Positions 1-5,086 of a DNA stretch of 13,571 nucleotides are shown piece by piece (within the stretch, counting starts at the first letter, position 1; each line of letters opens with the position of its first letter). The notes below the pieces were generated by a model that saw nothing but the letters and a program-made list of their open reading frames with translations, was not told the DNA's origin and searched no databases. Origin of the DNA: Chloroflexi bacterium RBG_16_68_14 (GTDB lineage: Bacteria; Chloroflexota; Dehalococcoidia; DSTF01; RBG-16-68-14); the NCBI GenBank assembly GCA_001796995.1, contig MGOB01000003.1, positions 26,118 to 39,688 on the forward strand, in the 5' to 3' direction. The position numbers were made by a program, and so were the translations under genes.

Positions 1-485
1 ACGCCGAGGGCAAACACGCGCTTGGCCGGCATCAGGCAGTAGCGCTCCGCGCCGGTCTGGGCCGCCAGGTACTCCAGGTGCTTCCCGATCGAGAACCCCT
101 GCGGGACCTTGATCGTCGTCCAGAGCTTGTAGCTGGAACCCGGCGTCGCCGCGTCGGTGGTGCGGATGACCGCGTGGCCGGAGAAGGGGTCCTCCCGGAA
201 CATGTAGTCGAAGGCGGAGGAGAGCTTGTCGGCAGGCACCTGCCAGGCCACCAGGGCGCCGTGGGCGAGGTTGGTCGAGAGCAGCGTCTGCCGCACTCGC
301 CGGATGGTGCCCGCCCGCAGCATCTCGCGAATGCGCTCCATCACCACCGGCAGGTCCACTCCGGAGCGGCGGGCGATCTCGCCGAGGGGGTCTCGGTGGA
401 AGCCGGAGAGCCGGTCCTCGGACACCGCGAGGATAGCGGCGTTCACCGGGTCATCGAACTGGACAGGGACGGCGGTGGTCGTCAT
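1..485 (-). CDS. Lrp/AsnC-like winged-helix protein, 3' end outside the window
   Basis: The minus frame is open from an ATG at 485 to the window edge, giving 161 codons of an incomplete gene. An upstream ATG near 500 runs into TGA after four codons, so 485 is the start. Residues about 10-65 read as an AsnC/Lrp-type helix-turn-helix (DPLGEIARRSGVD, then MLRAGTIRRV). A mixed alpha/beta part follows with AHGALVAWQVP and a conserved-looking end, LMPAKRVFALG. This layout, HTH then a ferredoxin-like regulatory half, is shared by Lrp regulators and by the siroheme decarboxylases (AhbA/AhbB, NirD/L/G/H), which descend from the same fold. The TIRRV stretch fits either. I cannot choose between regulator and enzyme without the C-terminus. 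It is the last gene of the minus-strand run and is separated by about 90 bases from the sulfite-oxidase-like gene. Confidence 0.75.
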   Translation of the reverse strand, partial: MTTTAVPVQFDDPVNAAILAVSEDRLSGFHRDPLGEIARRSGVDLPVVMERIREMLRAGTIRRVRQTLLSTNLAHGALVAWQVPADKLSSAFDYMFREDPFSGHAVIRTTDAATPGSSYKLWTTIKVPQGFSIGKHLEYLAAQTGAERYCLMPAKRVFALG

Positions 486-501
486 CGCTCAGGGCCGCTC
501 C

Positions 502-507
502 ATTATA
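502..507 (-). promoter_or_regulatory. TATAAT -10 box before the Lrp-like gene
   Basis: The minus strand reads TATAAT, a perfect -10 consensus, 17 bases ahead of the ATG at 485. No convincing -35 lies 16-18 bases further upstream. If used, the leader would be only about ten bases long with no room for a normal ribosome binding site. Confidence 0.35.
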
Positions 508-576
508 CGCTGGTCGGCTCCAGACAGGCTCGTCCGCCGGGCTCAAGCCATGCTGCTTGGCGGAGGCTCGGCCGGC

Positions 577-1179
577 CTAGGAGTACCGCTCCTCCTTCCA
601 GGGGTCGCCGCGGATGTGGTAGCCGTACTGCTCCCAGAAGCCGGGGCGCTCGTCAGGGATGAAGAGGAGGCCGCGCAGCCACTTCGCGCTCTTCCAGAAG
701 TAGAGGTGGGGGATCACCAAGCGCAGGGGGCCGCCGTGCTCCGGCGCCAGCGGCTGCCCATTGTGCGTGTGAGCGAGGAGCACATCGTCCCGCATGAGGT
801 CGGCCAGGGGGATGTTCGTAGTGTAGCCACCGTAGCAGTGGGCCATCACGTGCTGCGCCTCCGGCTTGGGCTGCACCAGGCGCGCCATCTCCCGGAAGGG
901 GACGCCTCGCCACTCGTTGTCCAGCTTGGTCCAGCCGGTGACGCAGTGCACGTCCGTCACGACGGCGATCTGGGGAAGGGCGTTGAGCTCCTCCCAGGTG
1001 AAGGCCATCTCCTCCTCCACAGCGCCCGCCACGATAAACTTCCACTCCTTCAGGTCGATGCGTGGGGTGGAGCCGTAGGTAAAGATGGGCCACCGCTCGG
1101 TCACCTTCTGACCGGGCGGGATGCGGTCGCCGTGCTGTTCGCGGTCGCGGTCGGAGCGCCGCAGCAGATCGAGTGCCAT
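577..1179 (-). CDS. Sulfite-oxidase-like molybdopterin oxidoreductase
   Basis: This is a 200-residue protein of the oxidoreductase molybdopterin-binding (SUOX/MsrP-YedY) fold. The family signature is visible as TDVHCVTGWTKLDNEWRGVPF; its Cys (residue 79 from this start) is the expected molybdenum ligand. CYGGYTTNIPL, EHGGPLRLVIP and KWLRGLLF are also typical. There is no twin-arginine signal, no heme domain and no dimerisation domain, so it is the short cytoplasmic form with unknown substrate and electron partner. The frame is open to an ATG at 1215, but that ATG overlaps a good -10 box. The ATG at 1179 has AAGGAG just upstream and gives the MALDLLRR start expected of such proteins. The stop is TAG at 579-577. 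Family assignment is firm; the physiological reaction is not known. Confidence 0.92.
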   Translation of the reverse strand: MALDLLRRSDRDREQHGDRIPPGQKVTERWPIFTYGSTPRIDLKEWKFIVAGAVEEEMAFTWEELNALPQIAVVTDVHCVTGWTKLDNEWRGVPFREMARLVQPKPEAQHVMAHCYGGYTTNIPLADLMRDDVLLAHTHNGQPLAPEHGGPLRLVIPHLYFWKSAKWLRGLLFIPDERPGFWEQYGYHIRGDPWKEERYS

Positions 1180-1182
1180 AGG

Positions 1183-1188
1183 CTCCTT
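1183..1188 (-). promoter_or_regulatory. Ribosome binding site that decides the 1179 start
   Basis: AAGGAG on the minus strand ends three bases before the ATG at 1179. The upstream in-frame ATG at 1215 has no purine-rich sequence before it. Confidence 0.6.
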
Positions 1189-1213
1189 CGAGCTGGTGAT
1201 GTGCTTATCGGAC

Positions 1214-1243
1214 ATGATACGGGCAGCGGAGGAAGGGGGTCAA
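1214..1243 (-). promoter_or_regulatory. Promoter of the sulfite-oxidase-like gene
   Basis: On the minus strand TTGACC (1243-1238) and TATCAT (1219-1214) are separated by 18 bases, with 5 of 6 matches to consensus in each box. Transcription would begin near 1207, inside the longer reading frame, which supports translation from 1179. Confidence 0.6.
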
Positions 1244-1298
1244 GAGAAGAAGGCCCCAGTAAGGAGCGCCCTCGGCTCACGTAAGAGGAAGGTTGTCG

Positions 1299-1823
1299 CT
1301 AGGCGGCGCGCGCGTCCGCCTCCAGCCGCCGGAACGCCGCCTGGATGAGGGCATCGCCGGCCACGCCGTCGCGGGGAAAAGTGGCGACGCCGGCCTGCCA
1401 CCGGCCGGCCGAAGGCGCCCGGATCTGCAGGTCGCCCTTGATCCGGAAGGCCACCGTGCAGGCGTCCTCATACCCAGCGTCGAAGAGGATGGCGGCGAAG
1501 CGCTCGGAGTCGATCCGAGCGGGGATGTCGTAGTTGCGCAGGCTGCCGGCGATGAACGCCGCCGCTCGCTGCAGGAGCTCTGGGTCAGGGGACTCGCCCG
1601 GCAAGAGCCTGAGCCGCCAGGTCGCCAGCGAGAACTCGTTGTGGACACGCGCCGCGCGGGCCAGCTCCTCGCGCAGCCGCAGCTCCAGGTACCAGAGGTG
1701 ATAGAGCCCTAGCTCGTCGCGGAGCACGGCCTCTCCCCCACCGGCCGCCTTGGCCGCGTGCTCGGAGAAAGACGCTTGCTCCCGACGGAGGACCTCTTCG
1801 CTGGGCCTGCGCCTGAAGAACAT
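1299..1823 (-). CDS. Degenerate GGDEF-domain protein
   Basis: This 174-residue protein follows the GGDEF fold from end to end. Residues 36-50 (DELGLYHLWYLELRL) match the DxLTGLYNRRYFxxRL start of GGDEF domains. Residues 83-135 match the LLxxVAxxLRxxxRxxDxxARxGGDEFAxLL block, and residues 144-166 match the GVAxxPxDGxxxxxLxxxA end. At the signature position the sequence is IDSERFAAIL (104-113), so the two glycines of GG(D/E)EF are lost and the active loop cannot be that of a working diguanylate cyclase. The first 30 residues are a charged helix. It may act as a receptor or structural domain, but this is inferred. It stands alone, with 119 bases to the sulfite-oxidase-like gene and 125 to the stress protein. 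Start at 1823: AGGGG lies about nine bases upstream. Confidence 0.8.
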   Translation of the reverse strand: MFFRRRPSEEVLRREQASFSEHAAKAAGGGEAVLRDELGLYHLWYLELRLREELARAARVHNEFSLATWRLRLLPGESPDPELLQRAAAFIAGSLRNYDIPARIDSERFAAILFDAGYEDACTVAFRIKGDLQIRAPSAGRWQAGVATFPRDGVAGDALIQAAFRRLEADARAA

Positions 1824-1839
1824 ACAAAGCCCCTAATCT

Positions 1840-1870
1840 TCTATATCATCAGGAAACACGCGTGTCTCAA
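1840..1870 (-). promoter_or_regulatory. Weak candidate promoter with ACACGCGTGT palindrome
   Basis: On the minus strand TTGAGA (1870-1865) is followed after 19 bases by TATAGA (1845-1840), about 17 bases before the GGDEF-like gene. A 10-base perfect palindrome, ACACGCGTGT (1856-1865), sits at the edge of the -35 box and in the spacer. The spacing is long, so this is tentative. Confidence 0.3.
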
Positions 1871-1934
1871 TAGGGGTTCTGGAGCATTTCGACTCCGGAG
1901 GAGGCCTTCGGGCCCGCCTCGTCGGTCCGGTTGG

Positions 1935-1950
1935 AAGGCTGAGCAGCCTT
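1935..1950. repeat. Inverted repeat at the end of the stress-protein gene
   Basis: AAGGCTG and CAGCCTT are perfect inverted arms separated by two bases. The repeat overlaps the TAA stop of the stress-protein gene. It could help end that transcript, but no T-run follows on the minus strand, so it is not a textbook intrinsic terminator. Confidence 0.4.
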
Positions 1951-2650
1951 ACGCCGCTTGCTCTCCCAGGAACAGCGGGAGCTCCCGGTCGATCCAGGTG
2001 TCGGCGACTTCAGGGAAGAACTTGCGCAGCGCCGCCACCTGGAAGTCGAGGTCGAGCCAGTGGAAAAGCACGCTCTGGCGCCCCCGGGCTTCGTAGGAGG
2101 TGAGCAGCATGTCCGGGTCCAGGCCTGACTTCGCTAGCCGGACCAGCTCTTCCTCCGCCTCATCCCTGCTGTAGAGCCCTCTGGCTTCTCGATGCCAGAT
2201 GACAGCAGCCAGGTAGGCGGACTGAAGGCGGATCTCGCCGTCCGAAAGGACACCGTTCATTGCCTCGCTGAGGAGGAGCACTGGCTTCGGGCAACTGGAC
2301 AGGACCGCGCTGGCGATGCTGCCGAGGACGAATTTGCCGAGGCCGCTCCGTCCCCGCGTCACCATAATGACCAAGTCCGCTCGAAGCTCTCCGGCCAGGG
2401 TGACGATGACGGCGGCAGGATCGCCCCGCTGGACGAAGCCGTCCACAGTGAGACCCTCCTCTTGGTGGCCGGCGACAACGGCCGTGACGTAGGCCTCGGC
2501 CTCGCGCATGGCATGGGGGACAAGGGAACGGGTGAGCGAAACAACGTGCGCAACAGCGATGTCGGCTTCCAGAGCCTTCGCCATGCGCACCGAGTATGGG
2601 AGAACGATACCGTCGCGACGCGACTTATCGAGGGGGACGAGAATCTTCAT
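1949..2650 (-). CDS. Universal stress protein with C-terminal extension
   Basis: Residues 1-130 form a UspA domain: MKILVPLDKS at the first strand (family Asp at residue 8), VQRGDPAAVIV near 74-84, LVIMVTRGRSGLGKFVLGS (93-111) and PKPVLLL (121-127). The GRSG...GS pattern is the nucleotide-binding loop of ATP-type Usp proteins, so it probably binds ATP rather than belonging to the non-binding class. Residues 131-233 are not Usp-like: a charged alpha-helical tail including RDEAEEELVRLAKSGLDPDMLL and aromatic patches near FHWLDLDFQ. The usual second Usp copy is absent, so this is a single domain plus about 100 residues of unknown function. It has its own promoter in a region shared with the divergent DUF6687-like gene. 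Usp genes are commonly induced by starvation or stress; nothing in the sequence shows this directly. Confidence 0.9.
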   Translation of the reverse strand: MKILVPLDKSRRDGIVLPYSVRMAKALEADIAVAHVVSLTRSLVPHAMREAEAYVTAVVAGHQEEGLTVDGFVQRGDPAAVIVTLAGELRADLVIMVTRGRSGLGKFVLGSIASAVLSSCPKPVLLLSEAMNGVLSDGEIRLQSAYLAAVIWHREARGLYSRDEAEEELVRLAKSGLDPDMLLTSYEARGRQSVLFHWLDLDFQVAALRKFFPEVADTWIDRELPLFLGEQAA

Positions 2651-2675
2651 CTACCAGCGACTCGTAGTTCAACGA

Positions 2676-2703
2676 ATTAACAAGGGCCGATTCGGTTCGT
2701 CAA
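2676..2703 (-). promoter_or_regulatory. Promoter of the universal stress protein gene
   Basis: On the minus strand TTGACG (2703-2698, 5 of 6 matches) is followed after 16 bases by GTTAAT (2681-2676, 4 of 6 matches). The start codon is 26 bases downstream of the -10 box. Confidence 0.5.
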
Positions 2704-2807
2704 GATCTGTATTCGGATAGGCGTACGACCCAGGATATTCGGGTATTCCCTGAGCAGGGCCAGGACGGAGGGCTTGCCAGCGCGTTCCCGCGCGCGCCAA
2801 ACGCCTC

Positions 2808-2816
2808 TGCTACAAT
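2808..2816 (+). promoter_or_regulatory. Extended -10 promoter for the DUF6687-like gene
   Basis: TGC followed directly by TACAAT forms an extended -10 element 30 bases before the ATG at 2847. No -35 box is seen at the right distance, which extended -10 promoters can do without. Confidence 0.5.
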
Positions 2817-2830
2817 AGACGGACGTTCCA

Positions 2831-2837
2831 GGTGAGG
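2831..2837 (+). promoter_or_regulatory. Ribosome binding site that decides the 2847 start
   Basis: GGTGAGG ends nine bases before the ATG at 2847. The alternative GTG at 2832 lies inside this element and has nothing comparable before it. Confidence 0.55.
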
Positions 2838-2846
2838 TTCCATCTT

Positions 2847-3875
2847 ATGCGGTACGTCCCCTACGGTCCGGAGTTGGAGGGCGTCCCCAACATCATCGTC
2901 GACGGGCGGGGGAACGATGCCACGGTGCTGGTGCTCAGCCACTGGCCCCGAAACCGCACACCCCCCGAACTGAAGGCGGACAGCAGCACCGAGATCGTCC
3001 TCAACTACCTGCGCTCGCCCCAGCGGGAGGCGTACCGGGACGGCGCCGAAGCCGTCTCCAACAACCACTATGACGTCGACGGCCTGATCTCCCTCTGGGC
3101 GATGCTCAACCCGGAGGCGGTCCGCCAAGAGGCGGAGGCCGATCTGCTGGTCGCCATCGGCGAATGCGGCGACTTCGACCGCTGGTCGGGCGAGCAGGCG
3201 ACCAAGGTCACCTGCGCCCTCTACGGTCTGGAGTCGCTGCCCTCCTCGCCCATCCGCCAGGGGCTGGCCGGCATCCGCGACTACCTGGAACGGACGGCCT
3301 TCCTCTATCGAGAGGCGCTGCCTTTGGTGCCGCAGCTCCTGGACGACATCGGCCGCTTCGAGGAGTACTGGCGCGATGAGTACCGGAAGGTGGAGGCGGG
3401 CCGGGGGCTCTTCGCCCGGGGCGAGGCGACGGTGCAGGAGGTGCCGGAGCTGGACCTGGCCATCTTCCAGCTACCCCATGAGGTGCACGACATGGCGCTC
3501 TACGAGCAGACCGCCTGTTCCCGGGTGGCGCTCGTCATCGAGGGGCACCGCTACCAGGCGCGCTACCGCTACGAGTCCTGGGTGGAGATCCAGAGCCGCC
3601 GGCCGCCGCCCCGCATCGACCTGCGCCCCTTCGCCGACCTGCTCCAGAGCTTCGAGGGCAACCCCGGCGACTGGGCGGCGGACGACGTGCAGCGGACGCT
3701 GCCCCGGCTGCGCCTGCGCGGGCCGGAAGGTAGCACCTCCCCCAGCTCCATCACGCCCGGGCTCTTCCTCCGCCTCCTCGCCCAGTACCTGCGGGACCAG
3801 GCGTCCAACCAGGAGCTGCTCTGGTCGCCCCACACGGCGGACATCGAGTACATCTCAGAGCTGGCCAGCGACTGA
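2847..3875 (+). CDS. DUF6687-like protein with a DHH-like motif
   Basis: This 342-residue soluble protein resembles what I recall as the DUF6687 family; that name comes from memory, without a search. It begins MRYVPYGPEL, then IIVDGRGNDATVLVLSHWP, DSSTEIVLNYL (45-55) and SNNHYDVDGLISLWAMLNP (71-89). The clustered His, Asp, Asp in HYDVDG, with GECGDFDRW at 105-113, recalls the metal-binding motifs of DHH phosphoesterases, but the spacing is not the standard HxxxDxD and the link is my inference. There is no signal peptide or membrane segment. A GTG at 2832 would add five residues, but the ribosome binding site favours 2847. The HIT homology begins immediately after the TGA, which suggests that the two products are made from one message and may act on related nucleotide substrates. 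Real gene: very likely. Function: unknown. Confidence 0.85.
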   Translation: MRYVPYGPELEGVPNIIVDGRGNDATVLVLSHWPRNRTPPELKADSSTEIVLNYLRSPQREAYRDGAEAVSNNHYDVDGLISLWAMLNPEAVRQEAEADLLVAIGECGDFDRWSGEQATKVTCALYGLESLPSSPIRQGLAGIRDYLERTAFLYREALPLVPQLLDDIGRFEEYWRDEYRKVEAGRGLFARGEATVQEVPELDLAIFQLPHEVHDMALYEQTACSRVALVIEGHRYQARYRYESWVEIQSRRPPPRIDLRPFADLLQSFEGNPGDWAADDVQRTLPRLRLRGPEGSTSPSSITPGLFLRLLAQYLRDQASNQELLWSPHTADIEYISELASD

Positions 3876-3876
3876 G

Positions 3877-4308
3877 GACTGCATCTTCTGCGGCATCGTA
3901 GCGGGCCAGGTGCAGGCGAGCGTCGCCTACGAGGATGAGGCGACGCTGGCGTTCATGGACCTCGGCCAGTTCCATCCCGGCCACACCCTCATCGTGCCCA
4001 GGCAGCACATCGCCGACATCTTCGAGCTGGACAAGACGACGGGCGCGGCGCTGATGGCGGCGCTGTCCCGCGTCGCCCGCGCCGTCCGCAACGCGTTCAC
4101 GCCGCACGGCATCAACATCTGGCAATCGAACGGCCCGCCCTGGCAGGAGGTGCTCCACCTCCACTTCCACGTCCTGCCGCGCTGGCGGGACGACGGGCTG
4201 CTCCGCTTTTCGCCCCCGCAGCGCAGCCGCCCGTCCCGGGCCGAGCTGGACGAGCAGGCGGCGAGGATCCGGGCCGCACTAGAAGCCGGTGGGCAACGAA
4301 GATCGTAG
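3877..4308 (+). CDS. HIT-family nucleotide hydrolase, start codon not identifiable
   Basis: The frame encodes a complete HIT domain of the HINT/Hit type. It opens with DCIFCGIVAGQV (3877 on), then LAFMDLGQFHPGHTLIVPRQHIADIFEL, GINIWQSNGP and the active-site motif LHLHFHVLPRW, in which the histidine triad HxHxH is intact. Such enzymes hydrolyse nucleoside phosphoramidates or dinucleotides; the exact substrate cannot be read. No ATG, GTG or TTG lies in this frame near the DCIFC segment. The first downstream candidates, GTG 3910 and ATG 3955, would remove the CIFC strand. The domain begins in the +1 frame at the TGA of the upstream gene. Explanations are a +1 frameshift giving a fusion, a rare start codon, or a one-base sequence error. 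The coordinates mark where homology begins. The 3' end overlaps the converging NTPase gene by 30 bases. Confidence 0.85.
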   Translation, partial: DCIFCGIVAGQVQASVAYEDEATLAFMDLGQFHPGHTLIVPRQHIADIFELDKTTGAALMAALSRVARAVRNAFTPHGINIWQSNGPPWQEVLHLHFHVLPRWRDDGLLRFSPPQRSRPSRAELDEQAARIRAALEAGGQRRS

Positions 4309-4869
4309 GTCGGGGTCTTCGGACCCCGGCGCAACCGCCGCCCGCAGCCGCGCCTCCACCTGGGCGCGCACCTGGTCGCGGTTCGCCTCCGTCAGCTCGA
4401 AGACGAACGTGTCCGGCCGCGCCTTCAGCTCGTCGGCGAAGGGATGGGCAGCCTGCATGATGGTGCCGAACAGGACGCAGCGGCGCAGCGCCTCGGCCAC
4501 CGCCCGCCGGAACGTCGTCGAGAGCAGCTCCATCTTGCCGATCTCGTCGATCACCACCAGGTGGCCGGAGGCCACTGCCCTCTCGATGGCGGGCACTCCC
4601 ACCTGTTCCAGCGCGGCGACGTCCACCCCGTAGCGGCCGACGCGGTACGGCCCCCTGATGCCCACGTGGGCCAGCGTCGCTACCTGCCCCTGCCCGTCTG
4701 GCAGGCTGGCGTCCAGCGTGACCAGCTCGAACCCGGTGCGGCGGCCGTCCGGGCCGCGCGTCTCGCGGGTGTAGAAGCCACCCGCGGGCATGTCCAGCGT
4801 CTCCAGGACCCGCCGGACCAGGGTGGTCTTGCCGCTGCCGGGCCGGCCGGTGATGAGGATCGCGGCCAT
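4279..4869 (-). CDS. THEP1-family nucleoside-triphosphatase
   Basis: This 196-residue P-loop NTPase belongs to the THEP1 (NTPase_1) family. Walker A is GRPGSGKT at 8-15. Walker B and its family-specific extension read VVIDEIGKMEL at 105-115, a hallmark of THEP1. GGFYTRETR (30-38) and GFELVTLD (46-53) are also typical. Family members hydrolyse ATP, GTP and other NTPs slowly in vitro; the cellular role is not established, and some relatives have been called nucleotide kinases. The frame stays open upstream to 5715, but that stretch overlaps the secreted-protein gene on the other strand and shows no family similarity. The ATG at 4869 puts the P-loop at residue 8, as usual. It shares a 217-base divergent region with the cohesin-like gene and converges on the HIT gene with a 30-base overlap. 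Confidence 0.92.
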   Translation of the reverse strand: MAAILITGRPGSGKTTLVRRVLETLDMPAGGFYTRETRGPDGRRTGFELVTLDASLPDGQGQVATLAHVGIRGPYRVGRYGVDVAALEQVGVPAIERAVASGHLVVIDEIGKMELLSTTFRRAVAEALRRCVLFGTIMQAAHPFADELKARPDTFVFELTEANRDQVRAQVEARLRAAVAPGSEDPDLRSSLPTGF

Positions 4870-4971
4870 GAACGATGCCTCCGAACTCGTCGCACTCCCC
4901 CGCAACGGAGTTCTACGAATCTCTCGCAGCATACAACATCGGCGTGCCCGGATTCGGCACCGTAAGCTTTC

Positions 4972-4999
4972 TTGACAGCCTACCTGGCAGGTGTATACT
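4972..4999 (+). promoter_or_regulatory. Near-consensus promoter of the cohesin-like gene
   Basis: TTGACA (4972-4977, perfect) and TATACT (4994-4999, 5 of 6) are separated by 16 bases. Transcription would start near 5006 and give a leader of about 80 bases before the ATG at 5087. It is one of the strongest-looking promoters in the window. Confidence 0.75.
4982..4992. promoter_or_regulatory. Palindrome in the promoter spacer, possible operator
   Basis: ACCTG and CAGGT are perfect inverted arms around one base, located entirely between the -35 and -10 boxes. A protein bound here would block RNA polymerase, so it is a candidate repressor site. No regulator is identified. Confidence 0.45.
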
Positions 5000-5086
5000 G
5001 ACGGGGACTGGTGGAGCCACACCTCGTCTTGACCCCGCCTGGCCCTGCCTGCTTCCACTGGGGGAGCGTTTTCCCCGCCTGGGTAG

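Noticed and set aside
226..1284. Long plus-strand open frame (352 codons)
   Set aside because: It lies opposite the recognisable sulfite-oxidase-like and Lrp-like genes and has low-complexity composition typical of antisense frames in GC-rich DNA.
3376..3876. Upstream part of the HIT frame as a fused domain
   Set aside because: It is the +1 shadow of the DUF6687-like gene and is Arg/Ser/Pro-rich without similarity to any domain.
3910..4308. HIT gene starting at GTG 3910
   Set aside because: This start would drop the conserved DCIFCGIVAG strand, and no ribosome binding site is seen. It is the likely choice of an automatic caller.
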